A stretch of 26,321 bases of DNA from CAYOOT01 sp964405665 (GCA_964405665.1 CAYOOT010000037.1:1-26321); one strand, 5' to 3'. Positions 16,815 to 25,803 are shown, counted from the stretch's first letter. Made by a program: numbers and translations. The notes: generated by a model not told the origin, from the letters alone.

Positions 16815-16886
16815 ATTCTCCCCTTTTTCGCACATTAAACTATAAGTAGTACTAGAATATATGCAGCGTGCGAAAAAGGGGAGAAT
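16815..16886. repeat. Perfect 19-bp inverted repeat abutting tRNA-Tyr
   Basis: ATTCTCCCCTTTTTCGCAC (16815-16833) and its exact reverse complement (16868-16886) enclose 34 nt. The right arm ends on the discriminator base of the tRNA-Tyr gene. On the tRNA strand there is no T-run after the distal arm, so it is not a standard intrinsic terminator, although a stem this long would stop 3' exonucleases and could aid 3' processing. Confidence 0.8.
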
Positions 16887-16969
16887 GGAGGGAATAGGAT
16901 TCGAACCTATGTAGATCATTGATCAGCAGATTTACAGTCTGCCCCCTTTAGCCGCTCGGGCATCCCTCC
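16886..16969 (-). tRNA. tRNA-Tyr(GUA)
   Basis: On the minus strand a complete 84-nt class II tRNA is visible: acceptor GGAGGGA/TCCCTCC, D-arm, anticodon loop containing CTGTAAA (GTA, Tyr), a long variable arm (TGATCAATGATCTA region), T-loop TTCGAAT and discriminator A. No CCA is encoded. The long variable arm of tRNA-Tyr is a bacterial feature. The gene occupies the Tyr slot of the tufB-type tRNA order but points against the other three tRNAs. Confidence 0.95.
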
Positions 16970-16990
16970 GTAAAATGAGGTATATCTGCT

Positions 16991-17021
16991 ATCATAGCTG
17001 AATTAAAAAAACAATTGACAA
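16991..17021 (-). promoter_or_regulatory. Possible promoter of tRNA-Tyr
   Basis: On the minus strand, TTGTCA (complement of 17016-17021), a long 19-nt spacer and TATGAT (complement of 16991-16996) lie upstream of the tRNA, with a predicted start roughly 15 nt before it. Confidence 0.4.
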
Positions 17022-17304
17022 AAAAGATATTAATCTATTGCAATTACTTCAAAACTCATATCGTGGAAAGCAATAATATCAATCTTTTTGAAATTCAATT
17101 TTTTTAATTAATTTAAAATTTTTTGTCTAAGATATGAATCTAGAAGCATTTGAATTTAATTTTTTTAGTCTTTAATTTTTTAAAATGAGGGATTGTTATA
17201 AATCAAAAATACAATTTTTTATTAAACTTTCTAAGTATTTGTTGACACTCAATTTTGTCCATGGGACATCATAATTATTATTAAAATCAAGATTTCAATA
17301 AACA

Positions 17305-19410
17305 ATGTTTTTTAGAATATTTCTTATCAGCTTTCTTTCGTTATTTTTAGAACTGACACTAATTAGATGGGTATCAACAGAAATTAATGTTTTCGCATAT
17401 TTGCAAAATGTCATTCTTGTTTGCTGTTTGTTTGGTTTGGGTTGTGGATTAATAAGTAAAAAAGAAAAGATCGATTTAGGCGAATCGCTAAAGCCTCTTC
17501 TGATGTTAGTAATATTGATTTGTGTCCCCATGCTAAAAGACAATGTCAAATTAGTGATTAATGCCTTAACAAGCATGGATGATTTTGTGGTTTGGGAGAG
17601 AGTAAGCTTTCTTTCAGATTCTGAAGGCTTAAAATTATTTTGTCTTGCAGTTGGCCTCTTTGCAACATTAGCTATTTGTTTGCTTGTAATTGCTATTTTT
17701 ATTCCAATAGGATCAGTTATTGCCGATTTGTTTGAAAAGGCTACCAACTCGATATTATCCTATTCGGTTAATCTTTTAGGCAGTTTAGGTGGCATTATTC
17801 TTTTTGCAATTTTAGGTTGGTTTGCTACTCCTCCGCTATTATGGCTGATCATTGTTTTATTGATTATTTTATTTGATCAATTCAATCGACAAGTCAATAA
17901 AATAGTTTTTCTAAGTTTGTTATTATTAAACTTTATTATAGCATTTCTTTCGTCATGGATTAATCCTAATTTAGTAATTTGGTCCAATTACCAGAAGTTG
18001 GAAGTCACAAAGGAAGCAAGAGGTTATTATATTGCGGTAAATAATGTCGGTTATCAACAGATATTTGATAATAGCGATAATTACAAAGCCACTCGAGAAA
18101 GTGGGGCAGTGCCGTATGGTCAATATGATATTCCGTCTTTACTTTATCCTAAGGCCCAAAATATTTTAATTGTCGGAAGTGGAAGTGGTAATGATGTCGC
18201 CGGAGCAATTAGGAATTCTTCTGCTCAAATCACAGCAGTAGAGATAGATCGAAAAATTGCTGAATTAGGAATGAAATATCATCCTGAAAAGCCCTACGAT
18301 AATAGTAGAGTTAATTTAAAAATCACTGATGCCAGAGAGTTCTTTAGCAATACTAATGAGAAGTTTGATTTGATTATTTTTGGATTACTCGATTCGCATA
18401 CGACAGTTTCCCTAACAAATGCCCGGCTGGATAATTTTGTTTATACCGAAGAGGCAATGGAACAGGTAAAGAAACTTTTAAAACCTGGTGGAGTAATTAC
18501 CCTAATTTTTCAAGTCAACCATCAGTTTATTTTAAATCGAATTTATAAAACTTTAACCAAAGTTTTTGCTGTTAATCCTCAAGTCATATCGATCAATAGT
18601 TCCGATATCGGTTGGGGTGGAACTATGTTTATTACTGGGGATAGTAATACTTTTAACAATGCTTTAAGTAAAAACGAAGCTTTAAATAACTATATTAAAA
18701 ATATTAGTATGCCAATTGAGGAAAAAAATAATCCGCAATTAGATGCAATTAAAATAATAACTGACGATTGGCCATACTTGTATTTAGACAAGCCCCGGAT
18801 ACCATTGCTTGTGGTCTCTTTTTTAACAACCTTATTGTTAGTTGGAGCTAGAATTTCCAGAAGTACGATTAACTTTAGTAATATCAAAGCTCATAATAAG
18901 GAATTTATGTATTTTGCTTTTCTGGGCACAGGCTTCATGCTTTTAGAATCTTTTGGGATTAGTAAAGCTGCAGTTTGTTTTGGCAATACTTGGGTCATAA
19001 ATGCCATAGTTATTTCTATTATTTTAATAGTTGGACTTATCGCCAATTATTTTTCGTCGCAGATTAGCCAGAAGAAAATAGCTGTTATTACTTTGCTCTC
19101 TTTTTTCTGCTGCCTTATCTTAAATAGTGTGAATTTTAGTTATTTATTGTCATATAGTTATTGCTGGAGAATAATTTTGGTTTCATTAATTTTATCACCG
19201 CCGCTCTTCTGTAGTGGGCTGGCTTTTGCTATTGTTTTTAGAAAGACAAAACATCAAGAGTTTTGTCTTGGCGCCAATATTTTTGGAGCCTTCATCGGAG
19301 GGATGATACAATTAGTTTCTTTTTATACAGGGTTAAGTTTTTTAACAATCCTTGCTGGGATTTGTTATTTGTCTTGCTCCTATTTTGGAAAAAAAATCAG
19401 AATTAGTTAA
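17305..19410 (+). CDS. Membrane-embedded spermidine-synthase-like protein
   Basis: The 701-residue protein is a sandwich of membrane helices (about 1-220), a soluble SAM-binding Rossmann domain (about 235-480) and further helices (about 490-700). The Rossmann domain has VGSGSGND (290-297), VEID (312-315), TDARE (341-345) and FDLIIFGLLDSHT. This is the layout of bacterial membrane-bound SpeE-like proteins, which are often annotated as spermidine synthases without proof. The acidic residue that follows the usual DxxD strand in aminopropyltransferases is replaced here (FGLLDSH), so polyamine synthesis is doubtful; a methyltransferase or another role is possible. The first helix (SLFLELTLIRWVS) is characteristic of the family. 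No SD. Its stop overlaps the convergent gene's stop (TTAGTTAA). Confidence 0.75.
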   Translation: MFFRIFLISFLSLFLELTLIRWVSTEINVFAYLQNVILVCCLFGLGCGLISKKEKIDLGESLKPLLMLVILICVPMLKDNVKLVINALTSMDDFVVWERVSFLSDSEGLKLFCLAVGLFATLAICLLVIAIFIPIGSVIADLFEKATNSILSYSVNLLGSLGGIILFAILGWFATPPLLWLIIVLLIILFDQFNRQVNKIVFLSLLLLNFIIAFLSSWINPNLVIWSNYQKLEVTKEARGYYIAVNNVGYQQIFDNSDNYKATRESGAVPYGQYDIPSLLYPKAQNILIVGSGSGNDVAGAIRNSSAQITAVEIDRKIAELGMKYHPEKPYDNSRVNLKITDAREFFSNTNEKFDLIIFGLLDSHTTVSLTNARLDNFVYTEEAMEQVKKLLKPGGVITLIFQVNHQFILNRIYKTLTKVFAVNPQVISINSSDIGWGGTMFITGDSNTFNNALSKNEALNNYIKNISMPIEEKNNPQLDAIKIITDDWPYLYLDKPRIPLLVVSFLTTLLLVGARISRSTINFSNIKAHNKEFMYFAFLGTGFMLLESFGISKAAVCFGNTWVINAIVISIILIVGLIANYFSSQISQKKIAVITLLSFFCCLILNSVNFSYLLSYSYCWRIILVSLILSPPLFCSGLAFAIVFRKTKHQEFCLGANIFGAFIGGMIQLVSFYTGLSFLTILAGICYLSCSYFGKKIRIS

Positions 19411-20983
19411 TTGCTGGCACTATTTTTTTAAATAAATATAACCCTTTTGAATCAAAAACATCTGAAGGATAAATTTTTTCAATTGTGTAATGTTCCTTAA
19501 ACCAATCGCTCTTGAGCAAAGAATTTCGAATAAATATTTCAAGACTAAAAATGTAATCTGGCATCACTCCCTTGACCATTGCTAAAGGAATCGCACTATT
19601 GATGACGTACTCTTCATTTTTTGGAGGTAAATATTTTAATACTTCAGGATTAACATGTCCGAGGCTGCTGATAATTTTAGCTTTGGAGTAGTATCCAAAT
19701 GCACCAAATTCGGGTGCAAGGACAACTGTTTTTTCATTGATCTTGGGATCATACTCCTTAGCTATTTTAATGTACAAAGATTCACGATTATTAAAACTAA
19801 GCTGTTTCTTGGGAAAAGACTCATAACTCCATTGATCATTCCAGACAACGCTTAAAAAATTTGCTTCTTGGTTAGATCGTCGATATTCAAACTGTAAAAA
19901 AGAAAATACAAATAGATAAACAATGATTGTATAGTAAATTGTCTGTCTTAATTGTTGTTTGCTGCCAAAAAACAATCTTTTTAATCCCAGAATCAATCCT
20001 AAGATATAGATCAGTTCTAAAGGCACGGTGTACCAAATGAAAATAAATGGATTAGCAACAAGGTAGGCGAACATAAAGAAAAAATAAAAATAAAAAAACA
20101 CATTAATTTTTGGATCTTTATTTGATAAAGATAAAAACCCATATATAAAAACAAAACATAATATTATAATGGACAAAGCAAAATTATATTTTATAAGATG
20201 AGAATCTGTTGGAGAAAATATTTTGGAAAAAAAGAAGCAAGAGTAAGTCATCAAATCATTTATTCCTTCCAGATTGTTTCTGACATAAGCCAATGATTTT
20301 GCTTTTACTGAACAAGGAATGAAGCTGCCAAATTTAAAAGTTGCAAAAATTATCCAAGGAAGAGCACATGTTAGAAATCCAATTATTTCTAATTTAGGTA
20401 ATTTTTTTTGACGAAGAATTCTCTCAGTAACTATCGCCATAATACAAAATATTCCCTCTGGCCTAGTGAGGAAGGAAATGCCACAGAGGCAGCCAGTTAA
20501 TATCCGATGTTTTTTAGAATCAAAAAGAGAGCAATAGAAACTGCTCATAAGGGTAACAAGGAACAAAGATGTTTCCATACAATAGACGGTAGAAATAACC
20601 TCAGCAAAGCTTGTTGCCAATAAAAATGCAGCAAAGTTTGCTAAAAACTTAGATTGAGTAAGGTGAAAAGCAAGTTTAAACAAAATTACTAAGCTTATAA
20701 TGTGAAAGAATAATCCAAAAGAAAATGCTACGGAGATTGCTTTTAAATGAAGAAATCGACAAAGCAAACCAACCAGAACAGTGTAAAGTGGAGTAGTTCC
20801 AAAAATTGCTTCTCCCTTATTGTAAGCAAACTCAAAATTATCGGCAAAATTATCAGCCAACCTCAGAGTCATAAACCCATCGTCTCCGGGCATGATATAA
20901 CTGGACACACAGATATAAATCGACAATAAGACGATTCCTGTCAAAATCCAATATTCTCTAATAAAGTTTTTTATGAAATTCAT
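19403..20983 (-). CDS. GT-C membrane glycosyltransferase with DDGF loop
   Basis: The start at 20983 is chosen because the ATG overlaps the TGA of the upstream GT87 gene (ATGA); an upstream TTG-type extension would add 19 polar residues. The 526-residue product has one helix, then IMPGDDGFMTLRLADNF and FEFAYNKGEAIFGTTPLYTVLVGLL (about 30-77). That DD-x-F ... N-x-GE loop is typical of GT-C enzymes of the arabinofuranosyl/mannosyl-transferase type that use polyprenyl-phosphate sugars (D34/D35 as candidate catalytic residues). About ten helices follow, then a soluble C-terminal domain of about 150 residues. Last gene of a three-gene minus-strand operon. Confidence 0.75.
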   Translation of the reverse strand: MNFIKNFIREYWILTGIVLLSIYICVSSYIMPGDDGFMTLRLADNFADNFEFAYNKGEAIFGTTPLYTVLVGLLCRFLHLKAISVAFSFGLFFHIISLVILFKLAFHLTQSKFLANFAAFLLATSFAEVISTVYCMETSLFLVTLMSSFYCSLFDSKKHRILTGCLCGISFLTRPEGIFCIMAIVTERILRQKKLPKLEIIGFLTCALPWIIFATFKFGSFIPCSVKAKSLAYVRNNLEGINDLMTYSCFFFSKIFSPTDSHLIKYNFALSIIILCFVFIYGFLSLSNKDPKINVFFYFYFFFMFAYLVANPFIFIWYTVPLELIYILGLILGLKRLFFGSKQQLRQTIYYTIIVYLFVFSFLQFEYRRSNQEANFLSVVWNDQWSYESFPKKQLSFNNRESLYIKIAKEYDPKINEKTVVLAPEFGAFGYYSKAKIISSLGHVNPEVLKYLPPKNEEYVINSAIPLAMVKGVMPDYIFSLEIFIRNSLLKSDWFKEHYTIEKIYPSDVFDSKGLYLFKKIVPAIN

Positions 20984-22287
20984 TTTGTTGTTTGTTTTTC
21001 TATTTTTCCCAATTGGTAAAGAATGAAGCAAAACATGCAAGCAAGTAGTAAAGGATAACTGCTCAATAATCCCGGGAAAAAGGGGATTACTTTCTTGCCT
21101 GCAATAATATTTGGAAAGAAAAAGTTGCCCGCATACAATAGAACATTAAATAGCAAAAAGAAATTTGTTTCTTGATCGGGGAAATTAAGTTGTTTAAGTT
21201 TGTTCCAAGTAAGAATAATTGGAAGTAAAGAAATTATTAAATAATGTTCCCAAGCGATAGGATTGGCAAATAGGCTAAGAAGCAGAATAATACTGAAACT
21301 TATTTCAAAAGAAAAAGCAGCTTTTTTTACTTTGTGGATGAAATAAACAATCACGATTAGAATAAAAATATTAAAGTAAAAAACCAATTGTTCTTTTAAA
21401 ATAAGAGGCTGAAAAAATACGGTGCCGATATTCTCATCGAAAAAACTTTGGCCGGAAAACAATTTCTGTCCCAGGGAAAATAAGGATACATTGTTATGAT
21501 ACGATGCATATCTTTTACCGACTTGGAGAATTTCTTTTAAGTAATAATCTAAAAACGTTTGCCAGCTGATTAAAAATAAAGAAATAATATTTGCCACAAG
21601 AAAACTAATTCCGGAAACGACAATAATTTTAAATTTCCTTTTTAATGCTAAAAAAATTATAAACGGCCAGCCCATCAATTTTAAGCCAAAAATGATTCCT
21701 AAAAAAATTCCGGCAAAAATGTTATTTTTTTTCCAAGAAAGGTAAAATCTGAAAAAAAGATAGAGCAGTAATAAATTAATTTGCCCCAGGCTGGAAGAAA
21801 TATAAAATATATTAGAAGTGATGATTGTTAAATAAAGAATAAAAGTCCATTTTTTGCTAAGAGGATGGAGTTTCTCTAATTTCCAACTCTCTTTTAAAAA
21901 AACAAAGAGCAGTAGTAAGTCTAGAGCAAACCAGATTAAAGCAGTTTGTTGAAAGCTAAAAAAAACAAATGGATAAAAAATTAAAATGCTACTTGGTGGA
22001 TGGGGACTGGGATGTAGAAAAGGAATACTATCTTTAGGAAGTCCTAAAATTTTTTTTGACAATTGATCAATGGACAAATAGGGGTTAAGATTATTTTGCA
22101 CGGCTTTTGCCATCAGGTAATCCTGGATCAGATCCTTTTTGAATATTAAATGTCCTTGAAAAATTTCTAAATTTTTATCGATCAGGTTAATTGCCGATAA
22201 AAAGAGGAGCAAAAAGCCGCAAGTAAACAACACAATTTTTACTTTTTTATTTTCTTTGTTATTTTTTATCAGGCTAAGAATGCTCAT
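20980..22287 (-). CDS. GT87 (DUF2029) glycosyltransferase
   Basis: The 435-residue polytopic protein shows the GT87 loop KDLIQDYLMAKAVQNNLNPY (51-70; D56 as candidate acid) and LHPSPHPPSSILIFYPF (91-107), followed by about nine helices including SLGQINLLLLYLFFRFY, the S/G-QI-x-LL element of this family. The expected activity is transfer of a sugar, often mannose, from a polyprenyl-phosphate donor on the extracytoplasmic side. Its stop codon overlaps the next start by 4 nt (ATGA), so the two genes are translationally coupled. It starts 36 nt after the stop of the preceding GT39-like gene. No SD is visible before its ATG. Confidence 0.8.
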   Translation of the reverse strand: MSILSLIKNNKENKKVKIVLFTCGFLLLFLSAINLIDKNLEIFQGHLIFKKDLIQDYLMAKAVQNNLNPYLSIDQLSKKILGLPKDSIPFLHPSPHPPSSILIFYPFVFFSFQQTALIWFALDLLLLFVFLKESWKLEKLHPLSKKWTFILYLTIITSNIFYISSSLGQINLLLLYLFFRFYLSWKKNNIFAGIFLGIIFGLKLMGWPFIIFLALKRKFKIIVVSGISFLVANIISLFLISWQTFLDYYLKEILQVGKRYASYHNNVSLFSLGQKLFSGQSFFDENIGTVFFQPLILKEQLVFYFNIFILIVIVYFIHKVKKAAFSFEISFSIILLLSLFANPIAWEHYLIISLLPIILTWNKLKQLNFPDQETNFFLLFNVLLYAGNFFFPNIIAGKKVIPFFPGLLSSYPLLLACMFCFILYQLGKIEKQTTK

Positions 22288-22323
22288 TTTTTATTATTGC
22301 AATACTGTTATGGGAGATTAAAT

Positions 22324-23862
22324 CTAATTTTTTAAAACATATTTTCTAAAAACAACATTTTTATTATCCTTATTTACTTCCAAATTAAATTTGGGATTTT
22401 TATTATTTTCCAATTCTTTAATTAAATTTTGAGCAAAACAATGAGTTTCTTCTTTCTCTTTATTCCCCGACCAACATAGATCTTTAGTGAAAATCCAGAA
22501 ACATTTGTTTTTGGTATTAATTTTATTCATTATTTGCGAAGCCAAGTAATTTTTTTCTTCTGCCGAGAAAAAGAACGTCGGCAGTAAGACAATTTCATTT
22601 TTAATATTATAGTATTGGAGAGGAAAGGAAATAAAAGAACTAAATAAGGGATCTTTTATGTGTTCCAATTTATTGCTCTCGACATATCCGGTTATTGAAT
22701 AAATGGGGCAATTACCTGTTTTGTCCTGTGCTTGAATATAGTTAATATTATTTAACCAAATAGAATCACTTTTGATAATTTTAAAAATTAGAAAAAATTG
22801 TGTTATTAAAAAAATGAAAAGAAAACTGAAGGTAATTAATTCTGTTTTTTTTACAATTGATAATATGATTGCCAAAGATAATGCTAGCCCCAGGTATGTT
22901 TGGAGAAAATACCTGGGAAGCCAGAGAGAAATGGAAGAAAAGCTTGAGACAAGATAAACAAATAAAAGAGGAATTAATGTAAAAAGAAGTGAAAAAATAA
23001 TTTCTTCTCGTTTTGTTTTCCTTAAAGTTTCAAGTTCTAATTTTGCTGCTTTATGGTAACTTTTGAGAAAGAAAGACATTAAAACTAATAGAACAATAAA
23101 GATAACTTCGAGATAAGTTATAGAAAATGAAATATCGAGATTGGGCTTTTTTAAATAATTCAAACTTTCTTTTCTCTGATAGAGGTAAAGAAATTGTTTA
23201 ACCAGCGGAATTGAAAAAATAAAGAGCAGCGATGAAAAAATAAAAAAATGCTTAAGATACAAAGTCGAGGAATTTTTTCTGAGAAACAAACAAAAATACG
23301 CCAAATGTATCACTAAAATGATAGAAAAGAGGTAGTGTGTATAGATGATTGCCAAGACACTAAAGGTATAAAGGAGCAGAAGCTGCCAGGAATTTTTTAT
23401 CAAATATTGTCCGAAAAGATAAGTTGAAAAGATAGAAAAAAAGATTACTAAAGAATAAGGACGAATCGAAGAAGAAGCAAAAGATAATTCTTGCATTTGA
23501 AAAAAAAGACAAACAGCAAATAGGGCAATATCTTTATCAAATAAATTTTTTGTTAATTTGAATAAGTAGAACCCCGAAAGAAAAAATAAAATCAAAGAAA
23601 ATGCGCGTAAAGCATAGATGTTTTTAAAAGTGTTCTTAATAAAAAAAATTATTACGTAATAAAAAGGCGTTTGCCCTTGAACTAATAAACTTCTTTGAAA
23701 GACATCTGCTAACGATCCATTAATTACCCAAAGTGAACCATAATCATCTAAGGCATAATCATCTAAGGGAATATTTTTTTCAAAAAGATAAAGGTAAGAA
23801 TTTAATGCCAGCAACAACAATGAAATAGTCAGGAACCATTGTATTTTTACATTTTTTGTCAT
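22324..23862 (-). CDS. GT39/ArnT-like membrane glycosyltransferase
   Basis: The 512-residue protein begins with one helix, then the first loop IPLDDYALDDYGSLWVINGS (31-50), where the acidic residues are candidates for the catalytic Asp of GT39/PMT/ArnT enzymes, and VQGQTPFYYVIIFFIK (61-76), the family's Q-x-P-F/L-Y-Y element. About ten helices follow to residue ~365, then a soluble domain of about 140 residues (NINYIQAQDKTGNCPIYSITGY ...). The acidic loop contains a perfect 15-nt tandem duplication, encoding LDDYA followed by LDDYG. First gene of the minus-strand GT-C operon, divergent from the GT2-methyltransferase gene 52 nt away. No SD. Confidence 0.75.
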   Translation of the reverse strand: MTKNVKIQWFLTISLLLLALNSYLYLFEKNIPLDDYALDDYGSLWVINGSLADVFQRSLLVQGQTPFYYVIIFFIKNTFKNIYALRAFSLILFFLSGFYLFKLTKNLFDKDIALFAVCLFFQMQELSFASSSIRPYSLVIFFSIFSTYLFGQYLIKNSWQLLLLYTFSVLAIIYTHYLFSIILVIHLAYFCLFLRKNSSTLYLKHFFIFSSLLFIFSIPLVKQFLYLYQRKESLNYLKKPNLDISFSITYLEVIFIVLLVLMSFFLKSYHKAAKLELETLRKTKREEIIFSLLFTLIPLLFVYLVSSFSSISLWLPRYFLQTYLGLALSLAIILSIVKKTELITFSFLFIFLITQFFLIFKIIKSDSIWLNNINYIQAQDKTGNCPIYSITGYVESNKLEHIKDPLFSSFISFPLQYYNIKNEIVLLPTFFFSAEEKNYLASQIMNKINTKNKCFWIFTKDLCWSGNKEKEETHCFAQNLIKELENNKNPKFNLEVNKDNKNVVFRKYVLKN

Positions 23863-23892
23863 ATTAATAAATTAAAAAAGTATTTCTAAGAG

Positions 23893-23909
23893 ATAATCTC
23901 CCAGATTAT
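23893..23909. promoter_or_regulatory. Palindrome between divergent glycosylation genes
   Basis: ATAATCT-CCC-AGATTAT is a perfect 7-bp dyad in the 52-nt space between the divergent GT39-like and GT2-methyltransferase genes. It could be an operator shared by both, or a leader hairpin just before the ATG at 23915. Confidence 0.4.
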
Positions 23910-23914
23910 AAAAT

Positions 23915-25578
23915 ATGGCATCAAAAAAAATATTGATTTTTATTGTCGCATATAATGCTGAAAAGACCATTGCCAATACCATTCAAAGAATTCCNNNNNN
24001 NNNNNNNNNNNNNNNNNNNNNNNNNNNNNNNNNNNNNNNNNNNNNNNNNNNNNNNNNNNNNNNNNNNNNNNNNNNNNNNNNNNNNNNNNNNNNNTTATTG
24101 TCGCATATAATGCTGAAAAGACCATTGCCAATACCATTCAAAGAATTCCTTTAGAACTATTAAATAATACTGATTTGGAATTGGAGATTTTATTAATTGA
24201 TGATGCCTCAAAGGATTCTACATTTAAAACTGCCCGGGAAGCTATTGCCAATTTCAGTAATAAAATAAAAATAACAATTTTAAAAAATAAAAGAAATTTG
24301 GGTTACGGTGGAAACCAAAAATTGGGATATACTTATGCCATCGATAATAGTTTTGATATAGTGGCCTTGCTACATGGAGATGGCCAATATGCGCCCGAAT
24401 ATTTACCTAATTTACTTCAGCCCTTAATTAAAGAAGAAGCTGCTGCTGTTTTTGGTTCAAGAATGATTTATTATAAAGATGCTTTAAAAGGAAGCATGCC
24501 CATTTACAAATTTTTAGGCAATATTTGCTTAACATTTTTGCAAAATAAAATAGCTGGCACAAAATTATCAGAATATCACAGTGGTTATCGCCTCTATTCT
24601 TCTGCGGCCTTGAAAAAAATCCCTTTTGAAAAAAATTCTGATGGCTTTGATTTTGATACGGACATTATTTTGCAATTACATGAAGCAAATTTAAAAATAA
24701 AGGAATTGCCGATACCGACTTTTTACGGCGATGAAATTTGCTATGTCAACGGTTTACAATATGCTTTTAAAATCTTAAAAACAGTTGCCGTCTATGCTTT
24801 GCAAAAAAGAGGAATTTTTTACCAAAGTAAATTTGATATCAATTTAAAGCAAGACTCTCCATATAAATCAAAATATAATTTTTTTTCCACTCATAGTGAA
24901 GCCTTAAAAAATATTGATAATAATCAAAAAGTTTTTATTTTTGGCTGTGGCAATTATTCGCTGGTTGAACCGTTTATTAAAAAAAACTGCCTTCTTTCTT
25001 TGTTGGATTTTAAAATCGAAGAGGATCTTAAAAAGAAAGCAGTTTCCTTTTATGAAACAGATTTGGATACTTTTGATTTTTCTGTTTTAGAAAAAGAAAA
25101 CCACTTTCCCACAGTTTTAATTCTCGATGTAATTGAACATCTCAAAAATCCTGAAGAATTTTTGAACAAATTAAGGGAATTAAAATGTTTTTCGGAAAGT
25201 AAAATTATTATTTCTACACCCAATGTGGTCTTTTTCCCTTTGCGGATTATGTTTCTGTTAGGAATGTTTAATTACGGGAAAAGGGGAATTTTAGATAAAA
25301 CTCATACTCGCTTATTTACTTTCTCCAGTATTCGAAGAATATTAATTGATTCTGGTTTTGAAATTGAACAATTAAAAGGAATTCCTGCACCTTTTCCTTT
25401 TGCTATAAAAAATAATTTCTTAGCAAAAAGTTTGTTGGCGATAAATTTATTTTTAATAAAAATTTCCAAAACACTTTTTTCTTTTCAAAGTTTCATTATT
25501 TGTCATATTAAACCAAAAGTTGGTAATATTCTTAAAGAAACAATCTGTTTCAGTGAAGACATCCGCAAGATTATGTAA
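23915..25578 (+). CDS. Bifunctional GT2 glycosyltransferase / SAM methyltransferase (false gap inside)
   Basis: Bases 23940-23994 and 24095-24149 are identical (55 nt) on either side of a 100-N gap, so the contigs overlap. Joining 23994 to 24150 gives one uninterrupted 502-residue frame. Residues 1-240 form a GT2 domain of the dolichol-phosphate-mannose-synthase type: IFIVAYNAEKTIANTI, LLIDDASKDST (41-51), LHGDGQYAPEYL (101-112), FGSRM (128-132). Residues about 265-440 form a class I methyltransferase (FIFGCGNYS near 290, VLILDVIEHLKNPEEFL, IISTPN). This fusion type is known in bacteria and annotated as bifunctional glycosyltransferase/methyltransferase. A role in making a polyprenyl-phosphate sugar donor for the neighbouring GT-C enzymes is attractive but inferred. 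No SD. Confidence 0.9.
23995..24094. other. Spurious scaffold gap (contigs overlap by 55 nt)
   Basis: The 100 N are flanked by exact 55-nt copies of the same coding sequence. The true gap length is minus 55: deleting the Ns and one copy restores the frame of the GT2-methyltransferase gene. Confidence 0.95.
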
Positions 25579-25688
25579 ATCAGAGCACAGTAATTCTCGT
25601 GGTTATCATTTGCGCTGATGATAAAGTTGCCATTAGGTACATTTTTAAATATTTTTCGATAGGAAAAAAGCTGTTAATAATGACCTTC

Positions 25689-25717
25689 TTGCATTGCAAT
25701 AAATATCGAGGTATTAG
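25689..25717 (+). promoter_or_regulatory. Promoter of tRNA-Gly
   Basis: TTGCAT (25689-25694), a 17-nt spacer and TATTAG (25712-25717) end 12 nt before the tRNA. The same -35 hexamer and spacer length recur before tuf. Confidence 0.55.
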
Positions 25718-25729
25718 GCCTTGGTGTTT

Positions 25730-25802
25730 GCGGGAGTAGCTCAATTGGTAGAGCATCAGCCTTCCAAGCTGAGGGTCGCGGGTTCGAGTCCCGTCTCCCG
25801 CT
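25730..25802 (+). tRNA. tRNA-Gly(UCC)
   Basis: A complete tRNA: acceptor GCGGGAG/CTCCCGC, anticodon stem TCAGC/GCTGA with loop CTTCCAA (TCC, Gly), T-loop TTCGAGT, discriminator T as is usual for bacterial tRNA-Gly, no encoded CCA. It is third in the tufB-type tRNA order. A Val/Glu-rich frame running through it is the familiar tRNA-derived false ORF. Confidence 0.97.
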
Positions 25803-25803
25803 T

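Noticed and set aside
17256..17268. TGTCC-ATG-GGACA palindrome upstream of the SpeE-like gene as an operator
   Set aside because: Only 5-bp arms and no well-placed promoter around it; too short to claim.
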